A stretch of DNA of 53,259 nucleotides from an uncultured Chitinophagales bacterium. GTDB lineage: Bacteria > Bacteroidota > Bacteroidia > Chitinophagales > Chitinophagaceae. The position numbers were made by a program, and so were the translations under genes. Positions 7,431-16,735 of this stretch are shown here, piece after piece (within the stretch, counting starts at the first letter, position 1; each line of letters begins with the position of its first letter). The notes under the pieces are model-generated. The model was not told the origin of the DNA and did not search any database. It was given only the letters and a program-made list of their open reading frames with translations. The stretch spans positions 1-53,259 of the forward strand of contig CAMPIQ010000009.1 in the NCBI GenBank assembly GCA_946886475.1. Reading direction: 5' to 3'.

Positions 7431-9050
7431 TTAACGTCCCAGACCCGGATTAGGAACTGTTGTTGGTAAACCAGCATCAGCATCAGTTGCAGCGCGGAAG
7501 TCAACAGTGTTGCAATCGCCACCTTCCTGACCAATCTGCCAGTAGAAACGATCCCTGGTGATACCTTCAGATTCAACCAGATAAGTGATCACTGAATTTA
7601 CGCGATCCCAGCTTCTTTGTTGTTCAGCTTTAGTAGAAGAACAATAGCTGGTAACTACAATGCGGCACTCAGGGCTCTGACGCAGGCGTGCAGCTAAAGA
7701 AGCTAACAATGCCCTGTCATCATTATCCAGGTTAGCAGAACTTCCGGAGAAGCTTACACTTGGTAATGCACCTAACTGATTTGCGCATTCATTAGGAGGA
7801 GGAATTTTTGAGCAGCACTCAGGATCAGGACACTTACCAACACCATCAGCATCTACCGGCTGGCAATAGGTTGGAGTTATTTTCTCTTTATCACGGCTGT
7901 CAGGAACACCATCACCATCCGTATCAAGACTCACACCATGAGAGTCAACAGGCGTGTTGGCCGGAGTTTGCTCAAGGTCAAACTGGTCAGTTACACCATC
8001 ACCATCTGCATCAGGCAGAACTGGTTTTGGAAGGATCATGTACTTAGGCTTGCGAATTTCCTGATATGCATAATCCAGAGGATTCTGCCACCACAATGGT
8101 TCAACAGCTTTAGATCCAAGGTTGATGTTCAAACCAACAGAGAAAAAGTTATACGTATCAAAGTTACGGGTCAATACAGGGTTGCCACCAACCTGCTCAG
8201 CCCATTGCTGACCATCCAGAAGATCATCATTGGTAAATGTGAAGCGGTTTTCAAGCGCCAGGTTTAACCTGTTGCTCAGCTTAAAGGCAACACCACCACC
8301 AAAATGTCCTACGGGCTTAAATGTCTTTCCAAAAAGTTTTGGACGGCGTACACCATGGTTTTCTGCAGGCGTTTCGTAAGAGTCATCCATTAAGTCATTA
8401 AGGTCATCTCTTACATCTTTCCTTGTTTCCCATGTACCCTGGGGTACCGTAGTGAAGTTATACTTTGCAGTACCATTAAGGGCATTAACCCTTGCTTCAT
8501 AAATGGTGGCTCCGATACCTGCAAGTAAATAGAAGTTAACACCTGTCTTTGATTTATGGAAGCGGATGTTATTCAAAGTGAATACACCTTCCAAAGCCAG
8601 GTCATGTACATTGGTCTTGTAGTTGTAATTTACATAAGGGTCCACACCTGGAGTGTATCCATTGTTGATCCATGCCGGATTTCTCATGTAATTTCCTGAA
8701 TGCAACCAGTTCAAACCTTTTGCGATACCATACATGTACTCTAAACGAGCAGAGAATACGTATCCAAAGGCTTTCCTGATGTGAGCGCCAAAACCAGGAG
8801 AAGGAAAACGGGAAGCCACATCGCCGCTGATGTTGAACGTACCAACTTTTAAACCTAATTCCCACTGGCTTCTAGGTTTTGCCGGATAATTTTCAACGCC
8901 TGCTTTGAAGTTGCTATACTGAGGCATTCTTTTGGAAGGGACCACGGACGAATCCATCACATCGTAACCGGTTCCTGTAGTCTGAGAGAAACCGTACGAC
9001 GCCAACAGGCACAATAAACCTGTCAGAAAAGAGTACTTTTTGCTTGCCAT
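7431..9050 (-). CDS. OmpA-like outer-membrane protein with calcium-binding TSP3-type repeats
   Basis: This is a probable abundant outer-membrane porin that anchors to peptidoglycan. It has 539 residues: a signal peptide (to about 22), a predicted beta-barrel at about 60-330 with alternating strands such as WELGLKVGTFNISGDVA and LNLALENRFTF, then acidic thrombospondin type 3-like loops DADGDGVTDQFD and DTDGDGVPDSRD, a Cys-rich linker (about 400-425), and an OmpA-like C-terminal domain (about 430-525). The OmpA core is divergent but keeps the helix-strand order with DNDDRALLASLAARL and RVNSVITYLVESEG. The gene is monocistronic: it has a promoter of the phylum type upstream and a strong terminator downstream. 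It could equally be described as a TSP3-containing porin; the exact ligand is unknown. Confidence 0.85.
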   Translation of the reverse strand: MASKKYSFLTGLLCLLASYGFSQTTGTGYDVMDSSVVPSKRMPQYSNFKAGVENYPAKPRSQWELGLKVGTFNISGDVASRFPSPGFGAHIRKAFGYVFSARLEYMYGIAKGLNWLHSGNYMRNPAWINNGYTPGVDPYVNYNYKTNVHDLALEGVFTLNNIRFHKSKTGVNFYLLAGIGATIYEARVNALNGTAKYNFTTVPQGTWETRKDVRDDLNDLMDDSYETPAENHGVRRPKLFGKTFKPVGHFGGGVAFKLSNRLNLALENRFTFTNDDLLDGQQWAEQVGGNPVLTRNFDTYNFFSVGLNINLGSKAVEPLWWQNPLDYAYQEIRKPKYMILPKPVLPDADGDGVTDQFDLEQTPANTPVDSHGVSLDTDGDGVPDSRDKEKITPTYCQPVDADGVGKCPDPECCSKIPPPNECANQLGALPSVSFSGSSANLDNDDRALLASLAARLRQSPECRIVVTSYCSSTKAEQQRSWDRVNSVITYLVESEGITRDRFYWQIGQEGGDCNTVDFRAATDADAGLPTTVPNPGLGR

Positions 9051-9090
9051 AACTGTTGATTAAATTTTAAAACAATGTCCTAATCAGTGG

Positions 9091-9121
9091 CAAAAATATA
9101 ACTTGACATACAATTACCAAA
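9091..9121 (-). promoter_or_regulatory. Bacteroidota-type promoter of the OmpA-like gene
   Basis: On the minus strand TTTG (9118-9121) is followed after 19 nt by TATTTTTG (9091-9098), which fits TTTG-N19-TAnnTTTG in full. The leader before the ATG at 9050 would be about 35 nt and is A/T-rich. Confidence 0.65.
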
Positions 9122-9205
9122 CTTTTAAATTTTATTTCCAAGCAATTGTTCTGTTATTCATACATTTTTGCCAGCACCATTCGTGCAATTCTTGTACCAC
9201 ATGGT

Positions 9206-9222
9206 GCAAACTATTGGTTTGC
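9206..9222. promoter_or_regulatory. Dyad upstream of the polyprenyl synthase gene
   Basis: GCAAAC (9206-9211) and GTTTGC (9217-9222) form a perfect 6-bp inverted repeat with a 5-nt centre, 26 nt before the ATG. A weaker dyad, TTGTACC with GGTGCAA (9192-9209), overlaps it. Either could be an operator or a leader hairpin. Confidence 0.3.
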
Positions 9223-9248
9223 AGTTGTAACTTTCCAGCTATTTACGA

Positions 9249-10211
9249 ATGAAGCTACCCGTTAATTTAATTGAACATGAGCTCAGGGTCTTTGAAGAAA
9301 AGTTCAAAGGAGCTGTCAGGAGCAACGTTTCCATGCTGGACCGTATCATGCGGTATGTGGTAAAACGCAAGGGCAAGCAACTAAGACCCATGTTCGTTTT
9401 TCTTTCAGCAAAACTCTGTGGAGAGGTAAATGAATCAACTTACAGAGCAGCCTCATTAGTTGAACTCCTACATACAGCTACCCTTGTTCACGATGATGTT
9501 GTTGACGATTCCATGGAACGTAGAGGATTTTTCTCAGTTTATGCTTTATGGAAAAATAAAGCATCGGTGCTGGTAGGCGACTATTTATTGGCTAAAGGGC
9601 TATTACTTTCCCTGGATAACAATGATTTTCAGATATTAAAGTATCTCTCCGATGCTGTCAGGCAAATGAGCGAAGGTGAATTATTGCAGATGGAAAAATC
9701 ACGTTCACTCAACCTGGATGAATCCACCTATTTTGAAATCATTACCAATAAAACCGCATCCCTGCTTGCGGCCGCCTGTGCCGCGGGCGCCTGGTCCACT
9801 TCACAAAATGAAGGGATGGCCCTGGACATGAAAAACTTCGGTGAAAAAGTTGGTATCGCATTCCAGATCAAGGATGACCTGTTTGATTATACCTCCCAGG
9901 ATGTTGGAAAACCCACCGGTAATGATATAAAGGAAAAGAAACTTACCTTACCCCTCATCCATACCTTAAATAATGTAGATAAAGAAACAAGGCGAAAGAT
10001 CATTTATATCATCAAAAATGAGAATACCCGTAAAAACAAGGTGAATTACATCATTGAAGTGGTAGAAAAAAACGGTGGAATTGAGTATGCAAAATCCAAA
10101 ATGGAACTATATAAAAAAGAAGCTTTGCAATTATTAAGCACCTTCCCTGATTCGGATATCAGAAAAGGATTTGAAGACCTGGTAAATTTTGTTACAGATA
10201 GAAAATATTAA
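9249..10211 (+). CDS. Long-chain polyprenyl diphosphate synthase (IspB-like)
   Basis: This trans-prenyltransferase extends farnesyl or geranylgeranyl diphosphate with isopentenyl units, probably to make the side chain of menaquinone. At 320 residues it has the normal length. The first Asp-rich motif is HDDVVDDSMERRG (Asp82, 83, 86) and the second is IKDDLFDYTSQD (Asp209, 210, 213). The GKQLRPMFVFLSAKL stretch and GDYLLAKG are also family-typical. Chain length cannot be read with certainty. recJ follows 10 nt downstream on the same strand, so they are probably co-transcribed. Confidence 0.92.
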   Translation: MKLPVNLIEHELRVFEEKFKGAVRSNVSMLDRIMRYVVKRKGKQLRPMFVFLSAKLCGEVNESTYRAASLVELLHTATLVHDDVVDDSMERRGFFSVYALWKNKASVLVGDYLLAKGLLLSLDNNDFQILKYLSDAVRQMSEGELLQMEKSRSLNLDESTYFEIITNKTASLLAAACAAGAWSTSQNEGMALDMKNFGEKVGIAFQIKDDLFDYTSQDVGKPTGNDIKEKKLTLPLIHTLNNVDKETRRKIIYIIKNENTRKNKVNYIIEVVEKNGGIEYAKSKMELYKKEALQLLSTFPDSDIRKGFEDLVNFVTDRKY

Positions 10212-10221
10212 GTTGCCCCGA

Positions 10222-11925
10222 ATGAGTGTTCAGAAACGCTGGAGGATACACCCCGTGGACCAGGGTAGGACAGATGCCTTATTTGCAGCACTTAAAGTGC
10301 ACCCCGTTTTATGTAATATGCTGGTACAACGGGGAATTGACAGCTATGAAAAAGCAAAGTCCTATTTCCGGCCGGAGTTGAAGGATCTGCATGATCCCTT
10401 CCTGATGAAGGATATGGCAAAAGCCGTAAAAAGAATTTTTTCTGCATTCTCTGCAGGTGAAAAGATCCTGGTTTTTGGAGACTATGACGTAGATGGCACC
10501 ACTTCAGTAGCCTGCATGTACCAGTTTCTTAAACAACATCATCCAGATACTGAATTTTATATTCCCCACAGGTACCGTGAAGGTTATGGTATCAGTAAGG
10601 CAGGTATTGATTTCGCAAAAGAAAACGGTTATACTCTTATTATTGCGCTTGACTGCGGCATCAAATCCGTTGAACTGATCCGTTATGCAAAAGACCTGGA
10701 AATTGATTTTATTGTATGCGATCACCACTTACCCGACGAGATATTACCCCCGGCCGTAGCCATCCTTAATCCCAGGCAACATGATTGCGCCTATCCATTT
10801 AAAGATCTATGTGGCTGCGGTGTGGGATTTAAACTGATATCGGCTTTATGCCAGGAAATGCGGTTACCCCCAACCGTTGCCTATGAATACCTGGATCTTG
10901 TGGCAACAGCGGTTGCTGCCGATATAGTTTCTATGACCGGCGAAAACAGGATACTTGCATATTATGGCCTGAAAAAAGCCAATAACAATCCCAATTTTGG
11001 AATTAAAGCGCTTAGTTTTTTAAGTGGTTATGGAAAAGAGATCCATATCACCAACCTGGTATTCATGATTGCACCCAGGGTAAATGCAGCCGGCAGAATG
11101 GATGATGCTAAAAAGGCAGTGATGATGTTTGTGGCGCCAACTTATGAAGAGTCGTTGAAGTGGGCGGAAGAACTTCATATAGATAATACCAACCGTAAAG
11201 AAGCTGATTCAACTATTACAGAAGAAGCCCTTGCACTTATAGAAAGCGATGAAATACTGATAAACAGGAAAAGCACGGTGTTGTTTCAGCCACACTGGCA
11301 CAAGGGTGTAGTGGGTATAGTGGCATCCAGACTTATTGATCATTATTACCGGCCTACAATAATTCTTACACAAAGCGGCGATTATGTTGCCGGATCTGCA
11401 AGGAGTGTTCCGGGTTTCAATGTGTATGAAGCAGTTCACCAGTGCCGGGATCTTTTAATTGGATATGGCGGTCATTTTTATGCTGCCGGCATGACCATGG
11501 ATAAAGGTAATGTAGAGGCTTTTTGCCGGAAATTTGAAGAAGTGGTGCAGTCTTCAATGCCCCCTGAACTTTTAATTCCGGAAATTGTAATTGATGCGGA
11601 GGTCACAATAACTGATCTTAAAAAGCCTTTCTATGATATCATCTGCCAGATGGAACCTTTCGGACCAGATAACCTGCGACCTGTTTTTGTGGCCAGAAAA
11701 GTATACAATACCGGATGGAGCAAGATCGTAAAAGAAAACCATATCAGGTTTGTACTTCAGCAGGGCGTAACCAAGATCACAGGTATCGGGTTCAATATGT
11801 CATCAAAATTTCCCCTGCTTGAGGCAGGCAAATCAATTGATATTGTATTCACCATTGATGAAAATGAATGGAACGGTGAGAAAAATCTTCAGATGAAGGT
11901 GATTGACTTCAGGATCAGTGAGTAA
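10222..11925 (+). CDS. recJ: Single-stranded-DNA-specific exonuclease RecJ
   Basis: RecJ degrades single-stranded DNA 5' to 3' in recombination and mismatch repair. From the ATG at 10222 the protein has 567 residues. The DHH catalytic motifs are seen as FGDYDVDGTT (Asp87, 89, 91), ALDCG (143-146) and VCDHHLPDE (167-169). DHHA1 follows with RVNAAGRMDDA and GYGGHFYAAGM, and the C-terminal OB-fold region ends in NLQMKVIDFRISE. A TTG at 10189 would overlap the upstream gene and is less likely. The 66-nt gap to the convergent uvrA holds only a weak 5-bp hairpin. Confidence 0.95.
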   Translation: MSVQKRWRIHPVDQGRTDALFAALKVHPVLCNMLVQRGIDSYEKAKSYFRPELKDLHDPFLMKDMAKAVKRIFSAFSAGEKILVFGDYDVDGTTSVACMYQFLKQHHPDTEFYIPHRYREGYGISKAGIDFAKENGYTLIIALDCGIKSVELIRYAKDLEIDFIVCDHHLPDEILPPAVAILNPRQHDCAYPFKDLCGCGVGFKLISALCQEMRLPPTVAYEYLDLVATAVAADIVSMTGENRILAYYGLKKANNNPNFGIKALSFLSGYGKEIHITNLVFMIAPRVNAAGRMDDAKKAVMMFVAPTYEESLKWAEELHIDNTNRKEADSTITEEALALIESDEILINRKSTVLFQPHWHKGVVGIVASRLIDHYYRPTIILTQSGDYVAGSARSVPGFNVYEAVHQCRDLLIGYGGHFYAAGMTMDKGNVEAFCRKFEEVVQSSMPPELLIPEIVIDAEVTITDLKKPFYDIICQMEPFGPDNLRPVFVARKVYNTGWSKIVKENHIRFVLQQGVTKITGIGFNMSSKFPLLEAGKSIDIVFTIDENEWNGEKNLQMKVIDFRISE

Positions 11926-11991
11926 GTCGGCAAGGGCTTCAATAAGCCATTATCCGGGCCTTAGTACACCAGCCTTCCAGGATCCGGAAAT

Positions 11992-14850
11992 CTATATAAA
12001 TCTTCCCGTCATGCTGGTGCTCACTTTCTTCAGTCCCTCCGGAATTCCTTCATAAACCAGATCGCCTCCGTCAATACCTGCTTCCGGACCCAGGTCAATT
12101 ACCCAGTCGGCACTTTTGATAACATCGGTATTGTGCTCAATCACAATAATGGAATGGCCCTGGTTGATCAGTGCATTAAATGAAGCAAGTAATTTTTTGA
12201 TGTCGTGGAAATGAAGTCCGGTTGTAGGTTCATCAAAAATGAACAGGATCTTTCCGGCAGATTTTCCCTTACCAAGGAATGATGCCAGCTTTACCCTTTG
12301 GGCCTCACCACCGGAAAGCGTATCGGAAGACTGGCCAAGCTTTACATACCCCAGTCCCACTTCAGCAAGCGGATGGATAGAATTTGATATGGCCTTTTCA
12401 TCTTTAAAGAATTCAATGGCTTCATCCACGCTCATGTTCAATACTTCAAAAACATTTTTTCCCTTGTATTGTATCTCCAGCACTTCTTCCTTGAATTTTT
12501 TACCATGGCAAACCTCACAGGTAAGGTGCACATCAGCAAGAAATTGCATTTCAACGATCTTCTCCCCTTCGCCCTTACAGGCATCGCATCTTCCCCCATC
12601 CACATTAAAAGAAAAATGTTTGGGTTGAAAGCCTCTCATCTTGCTCAGGGCCTGCGATGCAAAAAGATCCCTCATATGATCCCAGGCTTTTATATAGGTA
12701 ACGGGATTACTCCTTGAAGATTTACCGATGGGGTTCTGGTCAACCATTTCTACCTGGGTAATTGATGTAACCGCGCCCCTGATGGCCCTGTGAAACCCAA
12801 CCTTATCAACGGGATCACCCTGCATTTTTTTTAAGGCTGGGTATAAAATATGTTTGATGAGAGATGTTTTACCACTGCCGCTCACTCCACTTACCACACA
12901 TAACAAATGAAGCGGAAAGGTTACTGTAATATCTTTAAGATTGTGCTGCCGTGCACCCTCAACAATGATGGCATCTGTCCATTTTCTAACTTTTACCGGT
13001 GGTTCTATCCTGTATTCACCGTTCAGGTATTTTCCGGTCAGGCTTTTTTCATTTTTGATGATCGCATCATAATTGCCGCTGGCAATTACCTCACCGCCAA
13101 GATGTGACGCAAGCGGGCCCATATCAATAATATGATCTGCTTCCCGCATCATCATCTCATCATGTTCAACCACCACCACGGTATTTCCCAGGTCTCTTAA
13201 TTCTTTGAGTACCCTTATAAGATTGAAGGTATCCCGGGGATGTAAGCCTATGGATGGTTCGTCAAGTATGTAAAGTGAATTGGTAAGGTTACTTCCCAGA
13301 CTTCGGGTTAACTGGATCCGCTGGCTTTCCCCGCCACTTAAAGTATTAGCCAGCCGGTTCAGGGTAAGATATCCCAATCCAACATTGAGCATGGTATCTA
13401 TCCTGTGGTTGATCTCTATCAGTATCCTTTTGGAAACTTCTTTTTCATATGGGCTGAAATCTTTCGATACCTTATCAAACCAAACCCTGAGGTCCCTGAT
13501 GGGCATTTCGCTCAGCGCTCCGATATGGTGACCATGCACTTTTACATACAGGGCTTCTTTTCTTAACCGGGAGCCGTGGCATTCCGGACAAAGTGTACGG
13601 CCCCTGTAACGACTCAGTATCACCCTGTATTGAACCTTATATAAATTCTGTTCAACCTCTTTAAAAAAATCATTGATACCATAAACATGCTGGTTGCCTT
13701 CCCATAAAATGCGGTATTGTTCCGCGCTCAGATCTGCAACGGGCTTATGAACCGGGAAATCAAATTTTCTGGCTGACCTTATAAAATCTTCTTTCCATTT
13801 GCCCAGCTTCTCACCCTTCCAGGGAGCAATGGCGCCTTCATAAACGCTTAATAATTTATTGGGGATCACCAGGTCTTCATCAATTCCAAGTACCTGCGAA
13901 AAGCCCTCGCAGGTAGGACAAGCTCCATAAGGATTATTAAAAGAAAACAGGTTGGGAGATGGTTCTTCAAAACTCAAACCATCCAATTCAAACCTGTTAT
14001 TAAAATGAAGGATCTTTTCACTATCAACCTCAATATATACATCCCCTTCACCTTCATAAAACGCCGTACCTATTGAATCGGAAAGCCGGTGTTCATCATC
14101 TTCATCCAGTTGCTTTGTAACTACCCGGTCTATCAATACATATATATTCTCAGGATATTTAAATGCTTTTTTTAATTGTGCCGGGTCCTCGTTCAGTTCC
14201 TCAATACGGTAGGTCTCACCTGTTTCAATTGGATTTTCTTTCTGTGAGCGGGAAAAGGGCGAAGCATAAATTCGGCTGAAGCCTTTCTGCATTAAAATAT
14301 TCAGTTCTTCTTTTATGTTACGGTTCCTGTGCTGTTTGAATGCTGCCAGCACAAATACCCTGCTTCCCGGTTTTAATTTACGGATGGCATCCAGTACATC
14401 CTTCACATCATCTTTTTTAACCACCCTTCCTGAAACCGGAGAATAGGTTCTGCCCGCCCTGGCAAATAACAGACGGAGGTAGTCATATATTTCAGTCATG
14501 CTGCCTACCGTACTCCGGGGCGTACGTGTTATTACTTTTTGTTCTATGGCAATGGCAGGCGCCAGCCCTTTAATATAATCCACGTCGGGTTTATCCATCC
14601 GGTTAAGAAACTGCCTCACATAGGCACTAAGGCTTTCAGCATAACGCCTTTGACCTTCAGCAAAAAGTGTATCAATGGTAAGCGAAGATTTTCCCGAACC
14701 TGAAACACCTGTAACCACTATCAGTTTATTCCTGGGGAAGCTGACATCAATATTCTTAAGATTATGAACCCTTGCACCTTTAATAAATATAGAATCATCT
14801 TTTACCGGAACGCTTACCTGGCTTTTATGCCTTGCTACCTTTTCTTTCAT
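11992..14850 (-). CDS. uvrA: Excinuclease ABC subunit UvrA
   Basis: UvrA finds bulky DNA lesions and loads UvrB in nucleotide excision repair. At 952 residues it is full length. Two ABC ATPase modules are intact: Walker [11 protein letters not shown] (N-terminal) and [10 protein letters not shown] (C-terminal), signatures LSGGESQR and LSGGEAQR, and Walker B regions [14 protein letters not shown] and [14 protein letters not shown]. Zinc-finger cysteines appear as [22 protein letters not shown] and CEVCHGKKF. The gene is transcribed alone, divergent from the ECF sigma gene. A -7 box lies 16 nt before the ATG. Confidence 0.98.
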   Translation of the reverse strand: MKEKVARHKSQVSVPVKDDSIFIKGARVHNLKNIDVSFPRNKLIVVTGVSGSGKSSLTIDTLFAEGQRRYAESLSAYVRQFLNRMDKPDVDYIKGLAPAIAIEQKVITRTPRSTVGSMTEIYDYLRLLFARAGRTYSPVSGRVVKKDDVKDVLDAIRKLKPGSRVFVLAAFKQHRNRNIKEELNILMQKGFSRIYASPFSRSQKENPIETGETYRIEELNEDPAQLKKAFKYPENIYVLIDRVVTKQLDEDDEHRLSDSIGTAFYEGEGDVYIEVDSEKILHFNNRFELDGLSFEEPSPNLFSFNNPYGACPTCEGFSQVLGIDEDLVIPNKLLSVYEGAIAPWKGEKLGKWKEDFIRSARKFDFPVHKPVADLSAEQYRILWEGNQHVYGINDFFKEVEQNLYKVQYRVILSRYRGRTLCPECHGSRLRKEALYVKVHGHHIGALSEMPIRDLRVWFDKVSKDFSPYEKEVSKRILIEINHRIDTMLNVGLGYLTLNRLANTLSGGESQRIQLTRSLGSNLTNSLYILDEPSIGLHPRDTFNLIRVLKELRDLGNTVVVVEHDEMMMREADHIIDMGPLASHLGGEVIASGNYDAIIKNEKSLTGKYLNGEYRIEPPVKVRKWTDAIIVEGARQHNLKDITVTFPLHLLCVVSGVSGSGKTSLIKHILYPALKKMQGDPVDKVGFHRAIRGAVTSITQVEMVDQNPIGKSSRSNPVTYIKAWDHMRDLFASQALSKMRGFQPKHFSFNVDGGRCDACKGEGEKIVEMQFLADVHLTCEVCHGKKFKEEVLEIQYKGKNVFEVLNMSVDEAIEFFKDEKAISNSIHPLAEVGLGYVKLGQSSDTLSGGEAQRVKLASFLGKGKSAGKILFIFDEPTTGLHFHDIKKLLASFNALINQGHSIIVIEHNTDVIKSADWVIDLGPEAGIDGGDLVYEGIPEGLKKVSTSMTGRFI

Positions 14851-14866
14851 TTTTTATATCCCCATG

Positions 14867-14874
14867 CAAAAATA
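14867..14874 (-). promoter_or_regulatory. Possible -7 box for uvrA
   Basis: On the minus strand this is TATTTTTG, a full match to TAnnTTTG, 16 nt before the uvrA ATG. The region where TTTG is expected reads TTAG or CTTAG, so the upstream element is weak. Confidence 0.3.
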
Positions 14875-14942
14875 GGATTGTTTGCTAAATAGTTTAGCTG
14901 CTAAGGGTTAACACTTCTTTTGCAGAAAAATGGAGAATCGGT

Positions 14943-14975
14943 ACAATAAATATTGTGTGAATTCAAAAAGAATTC
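14943..14975. promoter_or_regulatory. Two adjacent dyads in the uvrA / sigma factor divergent region
   Basis: ACAATA (14943-14948) and TATTGT (14951-14956) form a perfect 6-bp dyad with a 2-nt centre. Next to it, GAATTC occurs twice (14959-14964 and 14970-14975) separated by five A residues, which is both a direct and an inverted repeat. They lie 93 nt from uvrA and 137 nt from the sigma gene. An operator role is only a guess. Confidence 0.3.
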
Positions 14976-15111
14976 TATTTTTATAGCACAATCCAAACTT
15001 GATAACCACATAAACTACTCTTCGCCTATAGCATAAACTCTACTCGATTTATTTATTTAATTGACGCTTTAGTTATCCATTATCCTTGTACCACTTAAAC
15101 TGTAGGAGTTT

Positions 15112-15693
15112 ATGAATTTATTATCCAAACTGTCCGATCACGAGTTGATTAACTCGTTTAATACCGGGAATGTAAACGCATTAGAGGTATTGGTATTGCG
15201 CCACAAAGACAAATTATTCACTTCCATCTTTTTTCTTGTGAAAGATAAATACCTGGCAGAAGACATTTTCCAGGATGTATTTATCAGGATCATTGATACC
15301 ATCAGGAGCGGACGGTATACCGAGGAAGGTAAATTCCTGCCCTGGGCCATGCGCATTGCACATAACCTTTGCGTGGACCATTTCCGTAAAGTAAAAAGAA
15401 CCCCTACCATCAAAAATTCCGAAGACCAGGATATATTTGAGGTATTGAACTTTGCTGATGATTGCGCTGAAACCAAAATGATCAAGAAGCAAAGCTATAA
15501 CAGGGTGAAGGATATGCTCGACCTGTTACCCGAAGACCAGAGGGAAGTGATCATTCTTCGTCATTACGGAGATATGAGTTTCAAAGAAATTGCAGCTGTT
15601 ACAGATTGCAGTATTAACACGGCACTGGGGAGAATGCGTTATGGATTGATTAATTTGCGCAAGATGATGATGCAAAAACAAATAGCTCTTTAA
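15112..15693 (+). CDS. RNA polymerase ECF-type sigma-70 factor
   Basis: This is an alternative sigma factor of 193 residues. Region 2 (about 22-92) has YLAEDIFQDVFIRI and FLPWAMRIAHNLCVDHFRK. Region 4 (about 130-185) has LLPEDQREVIILRHYGDMSFKEIA and the helix-turn-helix DCSINTALGRMRYGL. The start ATG is preceded at a good distance by AGGAG, one of few Shine-Dalgarno-like sites in the window. No anti-sigma gene, SusC or other typical partner is adjacent: the neighbours are divergent uvrA and convergent fabI. A weak promoter match TTG-N17-TATCCTTG lies at 15061-15088. A strong terminator follows. Regulon unknown. Confidence 0.93.
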   Translation: MNLLSKLSDHELINSFNTGNVNALEVLVLRHKDKLFTSIFFLVKDKYLAEDIFQDVFIRIIDTIRSGRYTEEGKFLPWAMRIAHNLCVDHFRKVKRTPTIKNSEDQDIFEVLNFADDCAETKMIKKQSYNRVKDMLDLLPEDQREVIILRHYGDMSFKEIAAVTDCSINTALGRMRYGLINLRKMMMQKQIAL

Positions 15694-15726
15694 GCTGATA
15701 GCTAATTGCCAGAGGCTTCAAAATAT

Positions 15727-15780
15727 GTCATTCTTATTCTCCCACTGCAAGCTTGCCGCGGTAGGTTGATTAAGAATGAC
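15727..15780. repeat. Ten-bp inverted repeat with a 34-nt loop
   Basis: GTCATTCTTA (15727-15736) is matched by its exact reverse complement TAAGAATGAC (15771-15780). The loop is G/C-rich. It lies between the sigma gene and its terminator and may be a small palindromic repeat remnant. Confidence 0.4.
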
Positions 15781-15790
15781 GACTAATTAA

Positions 15791-15818
15791 AATGCTCCTT
15801 TCAAAGGAGCATTTTTTT
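15791..15818 (+). terminator. Terminator after the sigma factor gene (bidirectional)
   Basis: A 10-bp perfect stem (15791-15800 with 15804-15813, AATGCTCCTT and its complement) with loop TCA is followed by a run of T on the plus strand. On the minus strand it lies 27 nt after the fabI stop and is followed by AATT, so it can serve both convergent genes. Confidence 0.85.
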
Positions 15819-15844
15819 ATTGATACCTGTATAATACAATCAAT

Positions 15845-16657
15845 TTATTTTCCCATTTGATTTACCACACCTTCCGAAACGCCTGTAAAACTGAATCCTC
15901 CATCATGGAAAAGATTTTGCATGGTCACATAACGGGAAAGATCGCTGAATAAGCCAACGCAATAATTTGCACAGGCTTCAGCGCTTGCATTACCCAACGG
16001 ACTCATTTTTTCTGCATAATCCACGAAAGCATCAAATCCTTTTACTCCGCTACCTGCGGTTGTTCTTGTGGGTGATTGAGAAACTGTGTTCACCCTGATC
16101 TTCTTTTTAACTCCATAATGATAGCCAAAACTCCTTGCCACGCTTTCAAGCAGTGCTTTAGCATCGGCCATTTCATTGTAATCGGGAAATACTCTTTGTG
16201 CTGCAATGTATGTGAGGGCAACCACACTACCCCATTCATTGATGGCATCCATATCCCAGGCGGTTTTCAAAACCCTGTGCAGGCTCATAGCAGAAATATC
16301 AAGGGTTTTCTGATTCCATTCATAATTCATTTCTGTATAATGTTTCCCTTTGCGAACATTCAGACTCATACCTATTGAATGAAGTACAAAATCAACGCCT
16401 CCATTAAAATGTTTTTGTGATTCCTCAAATAATTTTTTGAGATCCTCCATATTGGTAACATCCGCACCAATTACTGGCGCCTGAACAGCTTCGGATAATT
16501 TATTGATCTCACCCATACGTAATGCAACAGGCGCATTTGTCAATACGATCTGCGCTCCCTGGGCATGACAGGCCAGCGCTGTTTTCCATGCAATTGATTT
16601 TTCATCCAGTGCTCCAAATATGATCCCTTTTTTTCCGGCTAAAAGATTATTTGACAT
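15845..16657 (-). CDS. fabI: Enoyl-[acyl-carrier-protein] reductase FabI (NADH type)
   Basis: FabI performs the last reduction of each fatty-acid elongation cycle in the cytoplasm and is the target of triclosan-like inhibitors. The protein has 270 residues, an atypical short-chain dehydrogenase: the nucleotide loop is GIIFGALDEKSIAW, and the catalytic pair is Tyr160 and Lys167 in the FabI spacing Y-x6-K, with Tyr150 upstream. HSIGM and VNTVSQSPTRTTAG are also typical. The gene follows the TPR membrane gene on the same strand after 78 nt, with a small hairpin between them. Confidence 0.95.
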   Translation of the reverse strand: MSNNLLAGKKGIIFGALDEKSIAWKTALACHAQGAQIVLTNAPVALRMGEINKLSEAVQAPVIGADVTNMEDLKKLFEESQKHFNGGVDFVLHSIGMSLNVRKGKHYTEMNYEWNQKTLDISAMSLHRVLKTAWDMDAINEWGSVVALTYIAAQRVFPDYNEMADAKALLESVARSFGYHYGVKKKIRVNTVSQSPTRTTAGSGVKGFDAFVDYAEKMSPLGNASAEACANYCVGLFSDLSRYVTMQNLFHDGGFSFTGVSEGVVNQMGK

Positions 16658-16689
16658 GTCTATTGATTTTGGGTGTGTAAAAATAAAGG

Positions 16690-16707
16690 TTTATCCCTTC
16701 GGATAAA
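16690..16707 (-). terminator. Weak hairpin between the TPR membrane gene and fabI
   Basis: TTTATCC (16690-16696) and GGATAAA (16701-16707) pair perfectly around a 4-nt loop. On the minus strand it is followed by CCTTTATTTTTA. It may be a weak terminator of the recN run or part of the fabI leader. The stem is A/T-rich, so strength is doubtful. Confidence 0.35.
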
Positions 16708-16735
16708 GAACATTGTAGGCTGATAACAATACTGA

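Noticed and set aside
11926..11991. Terminator between convergent recJ and uvrA
   Set aside because: Only a 5-bp stem (GGCTT/AAGCC at 11935-11948) without a T run; too weak to call.
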